Source of the DNA: Uliginosibacterium sp.
GTDB taxonomy: Bacteria; Pseudomonadota; Gammaproteobacteria; Burkholderiales; Rhodocyclaceae
DNA length: 64,000 bases
Direction: 5' to 3'
Assembly: GCA_016718265.1 (NCBI GenBank)
Contig: JADKDZ010000004.1
Coordinates: 62,001 to 126,000 of the forward strand
In this document: piece after piece, positions 26,424 through 35,617 of the stretch
Layout: every line of letters starts with the position of its first letter
Position numbering within the stretch: position 1 is the first letter of the stretch
Notes under the pieces: generated by a model
What the model saw: only the letters and a program-made list of their open reading frames with translations
Databases searched by the model: none
Told to the model about the DNA's origin: nothing
Translations under genes and position numbers: made by a program

Positions 26424-27050
26424 ATGAGCAAGATTCTGGCAACTCTCGTGTTCGCGTTTGGTTTTGTCTTGCCCGCATTGGCGCAGGAGGCGCCGGATGC
26501 CCTGGTCAGAAACCTCAGTAACGAGATGAGCGAGACGGTTCGGTCTGACAAGGCCATTCAGTCTGGCGATGTGAAACGCATGATCGAAGTTGTCGAAACC
26601 CGGATCCTCAAGCATTTCGACTTCACGCGCATGACCGGCCTGGCCGTTGGCCGGGAGTGGCGGAATGCCTCGGCAGAACAGAAAACGGCGCTGACGGCGG
26701 AGTTCCGTACCCTCTTGGTGCGCAGCTACGCCAATGCATTGGGGCAGTACAAGAACCAGACCATTGAGGTGAAGCCTTTGAAGGCCAAGCCCGAGGATAC
26801 CGAGGTGGTGGTGCGCTCCGAGATCCGCCAGCCCGGCTCCAAGCCGATTACCCTGGATTACGACATGGGCAAGAGCAGCGAGGGCTGGCGAGTGTTTGAT
26901 GTGGCCGTGGCCGGCGTCAGTCTGGTCACCAACTATCGCGAGACCTTCAGCCAGGAAATCAAGGCGGGTGGCATCGACGGGCTGATCAAGACGCTGCGCG
27001 ACAAGAACCAGCAAAGTGCGGCCAAGCTTGCCGAGGCGGGCAAAAAGTAA
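26424..27050 (+). CDS. mlaC: periplasmic phospholipid carrier MlaC
   Basis: 208 residues from ATG 26424, with an AAGGAG ribosome-binding site. Signal peptide MSKILATLVFAFGFVLPALA, then the MlaC/Ttg2D pattern HFDFTRMTGLAVGREWRNAS, VRSEI and VAVAGVSLVTNYRETF. It shuttles phospholipid between MlaA and MlaD. The stop codon abuts the start of mlaB. Confidence 0.95.
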   Translation: MSKILATLVFAFGFVLPALAQEAPDALVRNLSNEMSETVRSDKAIQSGDVKRMIEVVETRILKHFDFTRMTGLAVGREWRNASAEQKTALTAEFRTLLVRSYANALGQYKNQTIEVKPLKAKPEDTEVVVRSEIRQPGSKPITLDYDMGKSSEGWRVFDVAVAGVSLVTNYRETFSQEIKAGGIDGLIKTLRDKNQQSAAKLAEAGKK

Positions 27051-27371
27051 ATGCTGATCGAGCGCGAAGGGCGCTGGTTCGTACAGGGCCCCATGACCAT
27101 GGATCAGGCAGCGGCCTTGCTTGAGCAAGGCGCGCTGCTGTGTGACGGCGGGGACCGGATCTTCGACCTTGCCGAGGTGACGGTGGCGGACTCGTCGGCA
27201 ATTGCTGTGGTGCTGGGTTGGCTACGACGTGCGCGGGCGGGCGGAAAAACCGCGCAGGTGTGGAATCCGCCGGCGGCCTTTGTCAGTCTTGCCGATCTCT
27301 ATGGCGTGGATGAGTTGCTGAAGGCGTTTATCGTGCCGGCCGCGAGCAAGGATGAGCATGTCGCTCACTGA
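27051..27371 (+). CDS. mlaB: STAS-domain subunit MlaB
   Basis: 106 residues starting immediately after mlaC. The STAS pattern is seen as IFDLAEVTVADSSAIAVVLG, with the conserved serine region, followed by LADLYGVDELL. MlaB binds MlaF and is required for the activity of the complex. Its end overlaps the start of the next ABC ATPase gene. Confidence 0.88.
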   Translation: MLIEREGRWFVQGPMTMDQAAALLEQGALLCDGGDRIFDLAEVTVADSSAIAVVLGWLRRARAGGKTAQVWNPPAAFVSLADLYGVDELLKAFIVPAASKDEHVAH

Positions 27372-28278
27372 TATGCCTGCCATCCGTGTGCGGGGCGCAG
27401 TCAAACATTTTGCGGACGTGCATGCCCTGGCAGGGGTTGATCTCGATATCCGGCAGGGCGAGTTTTTCGGACTGCTGGGGCCGAACGGCGCCGGCAAGAC
27501 CACGCTGATCTCCGCTCTGGCAGGGCTTCTGCGCCTTACTGACGGTGCCATATCAGTCATGGGCCACGATGTGGTGCGGGATTATCGGCGCGCGCGTGCT
27601 GTGTTGGGCGTCGTGCCGCAAGAGCTGGTGTTCGATCCCTTCTTCTCGGTGCGGGAGTTGCTGCGGATCCAGTCGGGCTACTTTGGCATCCGGGGGAATG
27701 ATGACTGGATTGACGAACTGTTGGCCAGTCTGGACCTGACAGCAAAGGCCGACACCAACATGCGCCAGCTCTCCGGGGGGATGAAACGTCGGGTGCTGGT
27801 GGCGCAGGCACTGGTGCACAAGCCCCCGGTGATCGTGCTTGATGAGCCGACCGCGGGCGTTGATGTGGAGCTGCGCCAGACGCTATGGGCCTTTATCCGC
27901 AAGCTCAACGAGGCGGGCCACACCATTGTGTTGACCACGCATTATCTTGAAGAAGCCGAAGCGCTTTGCGGGCGTATCGCCATGCTCAAGGCCGGGCGCG
28001 TGGTGGCGCTGGATTCCACGCCGAACATTTTAGGCCGTGTCAGCCACCATGCTCTGAAGCTGCGTGTGGCGGGCCTCTCCGGCTTGCCGGCCGCGTTAGC
28101 CGCGCTGGGAGCGGTTCTTCAGGCAGATAGTCTGGAGATCCCCTTTGCAAGCCACTCTCAGCTTGAGGGTTTGCTGGCTGCGGTGCGCGAAGCCGGGGCT
28201 GAGGTGCTCGAAGTGGAAATCGCCACGCCCGATCTGGAGCAAGCCTTCGTCCAGATCATGCAGGGAGCGTCGTCATGA
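27358..28278 (+). CDS. ABC-2 type exporter, ATPase subunit (YadG type)
   Basis: 306 residues from ATG 27358; AAGG lies six bases upstream, favouring it over the ATG at 27352. Walker A LLGPNGAGKTTL, signature LSGGMKRRV, Walker B VIVLDEPTAGVD and the His switch TTHYLEEAE. With the following permease it forms a two-gene exporter similar to E. coli YadGH. The substrate is unknown; steady linkage to mla genes in betaproteobacteria hints at an envelope role, which is inference. Confidence 0.88.
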   Translation: MSLTDMPAIRVRGAVKHFADVHALAGVDLDIRQGEFFGLLGPNGAGKTTLISALAGLLRLTDGAISVMGHDVVRDYRRARAVLGVVPQELVFDPFFSVRELLRIQSGYFGIRGNDDWIDELLASLDLTAKADTNMRQLSGGMKRRVLVAQALVHKPPVIVLDEPTAGVDVELRQTLWAFIRKLNEAGHTIVLTTHYLEEAEALCGRIAMLKAGRVVALDSTPNILGRVSHHALKLRVAGLSGLPAALAALGAVLQADSLEIPFASHSQLEGLLAAVREAGAEVLEVEIATPDLEQAFVQIMQGASS

Positions 28279-29036
28279 TCAGCGTAGCGTTCAGGACGCT
28301 TCTGTATAAGGAGATGCTGCGATTCTGGAAAGTGAGTTTCCAGACCGTCGCTGCGCCCGTGCTCACCTCCGTGCTGTATCTGATGATCTTCGGCCATGTG
28401 CTGGAGGGGCGTCTGCAGCCCTTCGAAGGTGTCAGCTACACCAGCTTCCTGATTCCCGGCCTGGTGATGATGAGCGTGCTGCAGAATGCCTTTGCCAACA
28501 GTTCTTCCTCGCTGATCCAGAGCAAGATCAATGGCAACATCATTTTCGTGCTCTTGCCGCCGATCTCTTACCGCGAGTTCTACGCGGCCTACGTGCTGGC
28601 AGCCATCGTGCGTGGCGTTGTGGTGGGGCTCGGTGTGTGGCTGGCTTCGCTGATCTTCACCTGGACGGGCGTCGCGCACCCGCTCTGGGCATTGACCTTT
28701 GTCTTGCTGGGCGGCGCGATCCTTGGCACCCTCGGCGTGGTAGCAGGGATCTGGGCCGACAAGTTCGATCAACTCGGCGCCTTCCAGAACTTCCTGATCA
28801 TGCCGCTGACCATGCTTTCCGGCGTGTTCTACTCCATCCATTCCTTGCCGGCGTTCTGGCAGCAGATCTCGCACTTGAATCCGTTTTTCTTCATGATCGA
28901 CGGCTTCCGCTACGGTGTTTTCGGCCAGTCCGATGCTTCGCCCTGGCTGAGTCTGGCGATTGTCGGCGGAGCCTGGCTGGTGCTGACAGCGCTGAGCCTG
29001 CAGATGCTGCGACGGGGCTACAAGTTGCGCGGATAA
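28275..29036 (+). CDS. ABC-2 type permease (YadH type)
   Basis: 253 residues with six predicted membrane segments. Its ATG overlaps the ATPase stop (ATGA). Conserved ABC-2 sequences include GLVMMSVLQNAFANSSSSLI and MPLTMLSGVFYSIHSLPAFW near the C-terminal half. It is the membrane partner of the preceding ATPase. Confidence 0.88.
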   Translation: MISVAFRTLLYKEMLRFWKVSFQTVAAPVLTSVLYLMIFGHVLEGRLQPFEGVSYTSFLIPGLVMMSVLQNAFANSSSSLIQSKINGNIIFVLLPPISYREFYAAYVLAAIVRGVVVGLGVWLASLIFTWTGVAHPLWALTFVLLGGAILGTLGVVAGIWADKFDQLGAFQNFLIMPLTMLSGVFYSIHSLPAFWQQISHLNPFFFMIDGFRYGVFGQSDASPWLSLAIVGGAWLVLTALSLQMLRRGYKLRG

Positions 29037-29124
29037 GCGCGCATTGCAGGCGCTACGATTGGTTAGAATGGGCGCGCGACGCGTTTGCCTGACGCCAGCC
29101 CCCGATAAATTTGAAAGTTGAGTG

Positions 29125-29376
29125 ATGTTTCAAGCCAGTGAAATCCAGCGTCTGATCGAGCAGGGACTGCCCTGTGAGTACATCGCCATCGCAGGCGATG
29201 ATGGTGTGCATTTTTCCGGTATCGTCGTCAGCGCCGAATTCGAAGGCAAGCTCCGGGTGCGGCAGCATCAGGCCGTTTATGCCACACTGGGCAAGCTCAT
29301 GGGCAACGAGATCCATGCGCTGCAATTGACGACTTATACCCCGGCGCAGTGGGCCGAGTCTCAGAAACCGATTTGA
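29125..29376 (+). CDS. ibaG: BolA-family protein, IbaG type
   Basis: 83 residues (ATG 29125; GTG 29122 is possible). The BolA fold pattern is seen in HFSGIVVSAEFEGKLRVRQH and YATLGKLMGNEIHALQLTTY. IbaG-type BolA proteins bind glutaredoxin and Fe-S clusters. Location directly before murA is widely conserved in beta- and gammaproteobacteria. A -10-like TAGAAT lies at about 29065, so a promoter for ibaG-murA-his genes may be there. Confidence 0.9.
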   Translation: MFQASEIQRLIEQGLPCEYIAIAGDDGVHFSGIVVSAEFEGKLRVRQHQAVYATLGKLMGNEIHALQLTTYTPAQWAESQKPI

Positions 29377-29469
29377 ACCAACCGGCCCACCGGCCATTGA
29401 ATAGGACTAAAGGTGGCGAGGCGAGGGAGTTAGCGTTCTCCCAGCACGTTTCACCTTTCACGGATTCCC

Positions 29470-30720
29470 ATGGACAAACTTTTGATTGAAGGCGGTGTTC
29501 GCCTGAAGGGCGAAATCGCCATCTCTGGCGCCAAGAATGCAGCGCTGCCGCTGCTCTGCGCGGCCTTGCTGACTGCCGAACCGGTGAGCTTCACCAATGT
29601 GCCGCAGCTCAACGACATCCGCACCTTGTTGCGCCTGCTCGCCGACATGGGCGTCAAGGTCGCGCACGAAGGTTCGACGGTTACGCTCGATGCCTCCGCA
29701 CTGACGAACCCCGTGGCGTCTTACGAGCTGGTGAAAACCATGCGCGCTTCGATTTTGGTGCTGGGCCCGATGCTGGCGCGCTTCGGCGAAGCCAAGGTCA
29801 GCCTGCCCGGCGGCTGCGCGATTGGTGCCCGGCCCGTGGATCAGCACATCAAGGGGCTGCAGGCGATGGGCGCAGAAGTGTCGGTCGATCATGGCTATGT
29901 GCTGGCCAAATCGCCGCGGCTGAAAGGTGTGCGCCTGTTCACCGACATGGTGACGGTGACCGGGACCGAGAATCTGATGATGGCGGCCTGCCTGGCGGAT
30001 GGCACGACCGTGATCGAGAACGCGGCACGGGAGCCGGAAGTCGTCGATCTGGCCAACTGCCTGATCGCCATGGGCGCGCAGATTTCCGGCGCCGGCACCG
30101 ACGTGATTCGCATCAGGGGCGTGGAGCGCTTGCACGGCACCACCCACCGCATCATGCCGGACCGGATCGAGACCGGGACCTACCTCTGCGCGGCAGCAGC
30201 GACGGGCGGGGATGTTCGCCTGCTCGACACCTCATCCGCCTACCTGGACGCCGTGGTCGACAAGCTGATGGATGCCGGCTGCGACATCGTCTCCGAGCGC
30301 AACGCGATCCACATCAAGGGGCCGCAGCGCCTGAAGGCCGTCAGCCTGCGCACCTCGCCGTATCCCGCGTTTCCGACCGACATGCAGGCACAGTTCATGG
30401 CTATCAACTGTGTGGCCGAGGGCACCGCAATCATTCGCGAAACGATTTTCGAGAATCGCTACATGCACGCGGTCGAGCTGCAGCGTCTGGGGGCGGACAT
30501 CAAGATCGACGGCAATACGGCCTTTGTGACGGGGGTAGCCAAGTTGCAAGGCGCCGCCGTGATGGCGACCGACCTGCGCGCCTCGGCCAGCCTGGTGATT
30601 GCCGGCCTGGTGGCGGAGGGCGAGACGCTGGTCGACCGGATTTACCACCTGGATCGCGGCTACGAGAAACTGGAAGAGAAACTGGCTGTGCTGGGCGCCC
30701 GCGTGCGCCGCACGAATTAA
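29470..30720 (+). CDS. murA: UDP-N-acetylglucosamine 1-carboxyvinyltransferase
   Basis: 416 residues. Catalytic Cys116 lies in PGGCAIGARPVDQHI, and Lys22 in SGAKNAALPLL contacts substrate; both define MurA. It transfers enolpyruvate to UDP-GlcNAc, the first committed step of peptidoglycan synthesis, and is the fosfomycin target; with Cys present, sensitivity at the target is expected. hisG follows eight bases later. Confidence 0.97.
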   Translation: MDKLLIEGGVRLKGEIAISGAKNAALPLLCAALLTAEPVSFTNVPQLNDIRTLLRLLADMGVKVAHEGSTVTLDASALTNPVASYELVKTMRASILVLGPMLARFGEAKVSLPGGCAIGARPVDQHIKGLQAMGAEVSVDHGYVLAKSPRLKGVRLFTDMVTVTGTENLMMAACLADGTTVIENAAREPEVVDLANCLIAMGAQISGAGTDVIRIRGVERLHGTTHRIMPDRIETGTYLCAAAATGGDVRLLDTSSAYLDAVVDKLMDAGCDIVSERNAIHIKGPQRLKAVSLRTSPYPAFPTDMQAQFMAINCVAEGTAIIRETIFENRYMHAVELQRLGADIKIDGNTAFVTGVAKLQGAAVMATDLRASASLVIAGLVAEGETLVDRIYHLDRGYEKLEEKLAVLGARVRRTN

Positions 30721-30728
30721 GGATCACG

Positions 30729-31385
30729 ATGGTGAGTGCATACAACGGAATTACCCTGGCCTTGTCGAAGGGCCGCATCTTTGAGGAGACCGTGCCGCTG
30801 CTGGCGGCGGCCAATATTGTGCCGGCCGAGAACCCGGAGTCTTCGCGCAAGCTGATCATCGGCACCAATCGGCCTGAAGTGCGGCTGGTCATCGTGCGTG
30901 CGTCCGACACGCCGACGTATGTGCAATACGGTGCGGCCGATCTGGGCATCGCAGGCAAGGATGTGCTGATCGAGCATGGCGGCGCGGGCCTGTATCAGCC
31001 GGTCGACCTGAATATTGCCAAATGCCGGATGAGCGTTGCGGTGCCGAACGAGTTCGATTACGCCGCGGCCGTGCAGCGCGGTGCACGTATCCGCGTGGCC
31101 TCGAAGTACATCAAGATCGCGCGCGAGCACTTCGCCAGCAAGGGCATGCACGTGGATCTGATCAAGCTGTATGGCTCGATGGAACTGGCGCCACTGGTGG
31201 GTCTGGCAGATGCGATTGTCGATCTGGTCTCCACCGGTGGAACGCTGCGCGCCAACAATCTGCGCGAAGTGGAAGAGATCATGCAGATCAGCTCACGCCT
31301 GGTGGTGAATCAAGCCTCGCTGAAGATGAAGCGCGAGCTGCTTCAGCCGGTGATCGAGGCCTTCGCCGGCGCGGTGCAGCCATGA
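30729..31385 (+). CDS. hisG: ATP phosphoribosyltransferase, short form
   Basis: 218 residues, the short HisG form that lacks the C-terminal regulatory domain and works with HisZ as a hetero-octamer. Conserved ALSKGRIFEET near the N-terminus and DLVSTGGTLRANNL, the PRPP-binding loop. It catalyses the first step of histidine synthesis. hisZ is not in this window. Its TGA overlaps the hisD ATG. Confidence 0.95.
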   Translation: MVSAYNGITLALSKGRIFEETVPLLAAANIVPAENPESSRKLIIGTNRPEVRLVIVRASDTPTYVQYGAADLGIAGKDVLIEHGGAGLYQPVDLNIAKCRMSVAVPNEFDYAAAVQRGARIRVASKYIKIAREHFASKGMHVDLIKLYGSMELAPLVGLADAIVDLVSTGGTLRANNLREVEEIMQISSRLVVNQASLKMKRELLQPVIEAFAGAVQP

Positions 31386-32671
31386 TCCGGCGGATGGATG
31401 CCGCCGAGCCCGGTTTTGCCGCGGCGCTGGACGCGCTGCTGGCGTATGACGCGGGCACGGACGGTCGTGTCGATGCGGCGGTGACCGAAATCCTGTCGGC
31501 CGTGCGCAGCCAAGGCGATGCAGCGGTGCTGAGCTATACCAATCGCTTCGATCAGCTCGGTGTGACGGACATCTCCGAGCTGGAGCTTCCGAAAGCCGCG
31601 CTGCAAGCGGCGCTTGACGATCTGCCGATGGAGAAGCGCTCTGCGCTTGCCTGTGCGGCCTCCCGGGTGCGGAGTTACCACGAGCGGCAAGTCGCCGAGT
31701 CCTGGAGCTTTACCGAGGCCAATGGCACACGCCTGGGTCAGAAGGTGACCCCGCTGGATCGCGTCGGTCTGTATGTGCCGGGCGGCAAGGCGAGTTACCC
31801 CAGCTCGGTGCTGATGAATGCCATCCCTGCCAAAGTGGCCGGCGTGCAGGAACTCATCATGGTGACGCCGACCCCGCGTGGCGAGCGCAACCCGCTGGTG
31901 CTGGCCGCCGCGGCGATAGCGGGGGTGGATCGGGTGTTCACGATTGGCGGCGCGCAAGCGGTGGCGGCACTGGCCTACGGCACGCAGACGATTCCCCAGG
32001 TCGACAAGATCGTCGGCCCCGGCAACGCCTTCGTGGCTGAAGCCAAGCGCCGCGTGTTCGGCACGGTGGGGATCGACATGGTGGCCGGGCCTTCCGAAGT
32101 GCTGATCATCTCGGACGGCACGGGCAACCCGGACTGGGTGGCGATGGACCTGTTTGCCCAGGCCGAGCACGACGAGGTGGCGCAATCCATCCTGCTGTGT
32201 ACGAGTGGCGCCTTCATCGAGGCGGTGGCCGAATCGATCGCGCGCCTGCTGCCCGAGATGGAGCGGCGGGAGATCATCGCGGCCTCGCTGGCAAATCGCG
32301 GCGCCTTGATCAAGGTGTCGTCGCTCGGGCAGGCCTGTGACATCGCCAATCGCATTGCGCCGGAGCATCTGGAGCTGGCCATTGAGGATGCCGCGCCGTG
32401 GGTCGACAAGATCCGCCACGCGGGCGCGATTTTCGTCGGGCATTGTTCGGTCGAGTCGTTGGGCGACTACTGTGCCGGGCCGAACCACGTGCTGCCAACC
32501 ATGCGCAGTGCGCGGTTCTCGTCGCCGCTGGGCGTCTATGACTTCCAGAAGCGCACCAGCATCATCCATATGTCGCCGGCGGGTGCCGCGGCGCTGGCGC
32601 CGGTCGCGGCTACCCTGGCCTATGGCGAAGGCTTGCAGGCGCACGCCAGGTCGGCCGAATACCGGAAGTAA
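31382..32671 (+). CDS. hisD: histidinol dehydrogenase
   Basis: 429 residues from ATG 31382 (ATGA overlap with hisG). Signature DRVGLYVPGGKASYPSSVLM, zinc-site region DLFAQAEHDEVAQS, and SVESLGDYCAGPNHVLPT near the C-terminus. It performs the last two oxidation steps to histidine with NAD. The usual next gene, hisC, is absent; the convergent bioA follows. Confidence 0.96.
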   Translation: MIRRMDAAEPGFAAALDALLAYDAGTDGRVDAAVTEILSAVRSQGDAAVLSYTNRFDQLGVTDISELELPKAALQAALDDLPMEKRSALACAASRVRSYHERQVAESWSFTEANGTRLGQKVTPLDRVGLYVPGGKASYPSSVLMNAIPAKVAGVQELIMVTPTPRGERNPLVLAAAAIAGVDRVFTIGGAQAVAALAYGTQTIPQVDKIVGPGNAFVAEAKRRVFGTVGIDMVAGPSEVLIISDGTGNPDWVAMDLFAQAEHDEVAQSILLCTSGAFIEAVAESIARLLPEMERREIIAASLANRGALIKVSSLGQACDIANRIAPEHLELAIEDAAPWVDKIRHAGAIFVGHCSVESLGDYCAGPNHVLPTMRSARFSSPLGVYDFQKRTSIIHMSPAGAAALAPVAATLAYGEGLQAHARSAEYRK

Positions 32672-32677
32672 GCTGGA

Positions 32678-32695
32678 CGCCCGCGACGGCGGGCG
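32678..32695. terminator. hairpin between convergent hisD and bioA
   Basis: Stem CGCCCGC / GCGGGCG with a GACG loop, just past the hisD stop and the bioA stop on the other strand. No T run on either side. Confidence 0.35.
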
Positions 32696-32700
32696 CCGCA

Positions 32701-34024
32701 TCAAACGCTGAGGCTCGCGTCGAGCACCCTCAGCGTTTTTTCGCCCAGCATCCGGCACTGGGCTTCATCCAGCACATACGGCGGCATCCAGTACACCGTA
32801 TTGCCGATTGGCCGCAGCAGCAGGCCTTCTTCAAGGGCATGGGCGTGAAAGCGCCGTGCGAAGCCGCTGTGCGAGGTGGCTACGTCAAAAGCCAGGATCA
32901 TCCCCTGTTGCCGGAGGTGCTTGCACCGCGGGGTGCGCGGCGAGCGGCTCGGCGGCCTGGGCAAGCCACGAGGCCCGCTGCGGGAGGCTCTCCAGCACGT
33001 GCTCGGTGCGAAAGAGCTCCAGCGTCGCCAGTGCGGCGGTACACGCCAGCGGGTTGCCGGTGTAGGAGTGCGAGTGCAGAAAGCCGCGGCTGAGGTCATC
33101 GGCGTAGAAGGCCTGATAGATCGCGTCGGTGCTCAAGACCAGCGACAAGGGCAGATAGCCGCCTGAAATCCCCTTGGAAAGACAGAGAAAGTCCGGCCAG
33201 ATGCCGGCCGCCTCGCAAGCGAAGAAGCGGCCCGTGCGGCCACAGCCGACTGCGATTTCGTCCGCGATCAGATGCACCTGGTACTGATCGCAGAGCGCCC
33301 GCGCGCGGCGCAAATATTCGGGGTCATGCATGGCCATGCCGGTGGCGCATTGCACCAGTGGCTCAAGGATGAGCGCGGCGGTCTTGGCGTGATGCTCGGC
33401 GAGCCAGGCTTCCAGCGCCTGCGCCGCGCGCAGGGCGACGTCGCGTGCGGTTTCGCCGGGCTGCGCCTGACGTGCGTCGGGCGAGGGCACGCAGGCGCCA
33501 GCGCGGATCAGCGGGGCATAGGCATCGCGAAACAGCGGGATGTCGGTGACGGCCAGGGCACCGATGGTCTCGCCGTGGTAGCTGCCTGCCAGGCTGAGGA
33601 AACCGGTCTTGGCGGGCTGGCCCTGGTTGCGCCAGGCGTGCACACTCATCTTCAAGGCGATTTCGGTCGCTGAGGCACCATCCGACGCATAGAACGCGTG
33701 CCCGAGTGCATGCCCGGTGAGTGCGGAGAGCGCTTCCGAGAGCTGGACGACCGGCTCATGGGTAAAGCCGGCGAGCATCACATGCTCCAGCTTGTCCAAC
33801 TGTTCTCGCAGGCGCTGATTGATGTAAGGGTGGCAGTGCCCGAAAAGATTGACCCACCAGGAGCTGATGGCATCGAGATAGCGCTTGCCGTCCGCATCAA
33901 TGAGCCACGGGCCTTCGCCCCGCGCGATCGGCAGCAGTGGTAGCTCTTCATGCTGTTTCATCTGCGTGCAGGGGTGCCAGACAGACTGACGTGAGCGGTC
34001 GAGCAGGGAAGGGCGGGTGGTCAT
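32701..34024 (-). pseudogene. bioA: adenosylmethionine-8-amino-7-oxononanoate aminotransferase, frameshifted
   Basis: Full BioA sequence can be read across two frames. From ATG 34024: QSVWHPCTQMKQHEE, SGGYLPLSLVLS, LIADEIAVGCGRTG and the PLP lysine in CLSKGISGG. After AHPAVQ the frame is lost; the continuation KHLRQQGMILAFDVATS to the end lies in another frame. One extra base near 32920 (CAAGCAC for CAACAC) accounts for it. BioA transfers the amino group of SAM to KAPA in biotin synthesis. As biotin genes are usually kept, a sequence error is possible. Confidence 0.88.
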
Positions 34025-34099
34025 CGGGACGGTGCAGTCAGGCAGCGCGGGAGGCGTAGTCTAGTGCAGCACAGCAGCCTTTCGGGCCTGCCAGACGTG

Positions 34100-34125
34100 A
34101 AAAAGCCGGGTCTTGCGCCCGGCTT
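34100..34125 (-). terminator. rho-independent terminator
   Basis: Stem AAGCCGGG / CCCGGCTT (34103-34110 / 34118-34125), seven-base loop, with a T run on the minus strand. It serves the gene ending at 34151. Confidence 0.85.
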
Positions 34126-34150
34126 CTGGGGGTTGGGGTGGGGGTGTTTG

Positions 34151-34453
34151 TCAGTTGGCGCCAGCGAGTTTGCCAGTGCTGGCGAAGGCGCCGCGCAGAC
34201 GGGTCCAGAACGCTGCCTGGGCAAACTTCTCGACAGCAGCGACAAGGACTTCGTCGAAGGTCTTGGCGATGGCCAGATCGCGTGCGGCCAGCCAGGCGAC
34301 TGCTTGTGCGCGGTCGGCGAAGTCAGCGGATTGTTCGACCACGTTGTCAAAGCCGTCTTCGGTGGCGATGACTTCTGCCCAGTAAATGCCATTGGCTTCG
34401 TAGATTTCGCCAAACACGCGGTCAGCGGTCGTGAGTTTTTCAGTGGATGTCAT
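34151..34453 (-). CDS. small helical protein of unknown function
   Basis: 100 residues with an AGGAG ribosome-binding site. It is predicted almost wholly helical and rich in Ala, Asp and Glu (MTSTEKLTTADRVFGEIYEA at the start), without membrane segments or cysteines. I cannot assign a family. It is a monocistronic gene with its own terminator and a long upstream region, which suggests separate regulation. Confidence 0.65.
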   Translation of the reverse strand: MTSTEKLTTADRVFGEIYEANGIYWAEVIATEDGFDNVVEQSADFADRAQAVAWLAARDLAIAKTFDEVLVAAVEKFAQAAFWTRLRGAFASTGKLAGAN

Positions 34454-34823
34454 GGTAATACTCCTGATATTTTTGAGGGGGATGGTTATCTGTGCTTTTT
34501 CAGCTTTATGGACTGAATCCTAGCGTGTGTCGGGCCAGGAATCTAATTGATAGTTTAGATTTGTACATAAGTGATTGTTGATGTGCACCGATTTAACAAT
34601 CAACCACTTGCAAGAAGTGGCTGTCTTGCCGGCGTCGCCGCTGCCGCGTGACGTCCGCCAGCCCGTACCCGGACGGGATGGCAGGAGATGACGCCGGTCG
34701 ATCAGGATTTATTCCAGCATCAGTCCGCCTTATCAGTGCTTCGCCACGCTTTAAAAAGCCAGCGGTGAAGCGTCGGCGTGGTTATCATTCGGCCTTGACT
34801 CTTCACTTTCCGCCCACCCCGCC
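34454..34823. other. divergent intergenic region
   Basis: 370 bases between two divergent genes. AT-rich part at 34540-34610 with repeated ATTGTT / AACAAT elements, and a hairpin CCACTT / AAGTGG at about 34603-34619. It is the likely promoter region for both neighbours; no gene or RNA is evident. Confidence 0.4.
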
Positions 34824-35615
34824 ATGCTGATTGTCATCTCGCCAGCCAAGTCACTGGATTTCACGACGCCGCTGCCGACCTCTGCGTATTCGACCCCGGT
34901 ATTTCTGACACGCGCGGAAGTGCTCATCAAGATTCTGCGAAAGAAGTCGCCTGCCGAGATCGCCAGCCTGATGAGCCTCTCCGATGCGCTGGCCAGCCTG
35001 AATGTGGCGCGGTATGCCGAATGGTCCCTGCCGTTCTCGCCCGATAACGCGCGCCCGGCCGTGTTCGCCTTCAATGGCGATGTCTACGAAGGTTTGGCCG
35101 CCACTTCGCTGACCGAGCCAGCGCTGGCCTTCGCCCAGGCGCATCTGCGCATCCTCTCCGGGCTGTATGGCCTGTTGCGTCCGCTGGACCTGATCCAGGC
35201 CTATCGGCTGGAGATGGGCACCCGGCTGAAGAATCGACGCGGCGAGACGCTCTACGATTTCTGGGGAGACTTGATCACGCAAGCGCTCGCAGATGAGGTG
35301 CGCGGCCTGGCGGAGCAGGGCGAAGCGTCGGTGCTGGTGAATCTGGCGTCGGAGGAGTATTTCAAGTCCGTTCGCCCCAAAAAGCTCGCGGCGCGGGTGG
35401 TGACGCCCGTGTTCGAAGACGGCAAGGGCGGCGTCTACAAACAGATCAGTTTCTACGCTAAACGCGCGCGGGGCCTGATGAGCCGGTACGCGGTCAGCCA
35501 CGCGCTCACTGAGGTCGAGGACCTCAAGGCCTTTGATGTCGAGGGCTACGCCTTCTGCTCGGCCGCTTCGGCGGGCGATCGGTGGGTATTCCGGCGCAAC
35601 CTGGTGGAAAAGTGA
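34824..35615 (+). CDS. yaaA: peroxide stress protein YaaA
   Basis: 263 residues with the conserved YaaA start MLIVISPAKSLDF, RILSGLYGLLRPLDLIQAYR and NLASEEYFKSV. In E. coli YaaA limits iron-driven damage during hydrogen peroxide stress and binds DNA. Two bases separate its stop from the start of the next gene, so the two are likely co-transcribed. Confidence 0.93.
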   Translation: MLIVISPAKSLDFTTPLPTSAYSTPVFLTRAEVLIKILRKKSPAEIASLMSLSDALASLNVARYAEWSLPFSPDNARPAVFAFNGDVYEGLAATSLTEPALAFAQAHLRILSGLYGLLRPLDLIQAYRLEMGTRLKNRRGETLYDFWGDLITQALADEVRGLAEQGEASVLVNLASEEYFKSVRPKKLAARVVTPVFEDGKGGVYKQISFYAKRARGLMSRYAVSHALTEVEDLKAFDVEGYAFCSAASAGDRWVFRRNLVEK

Positions 35616-35617
35616 AC

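Noticed and set aside
31343..32758. 471-codon open frame antisense to hisD
   Set aside because: Shadow of hisD; composition is Arg/His-rich and unlike a folded protein.
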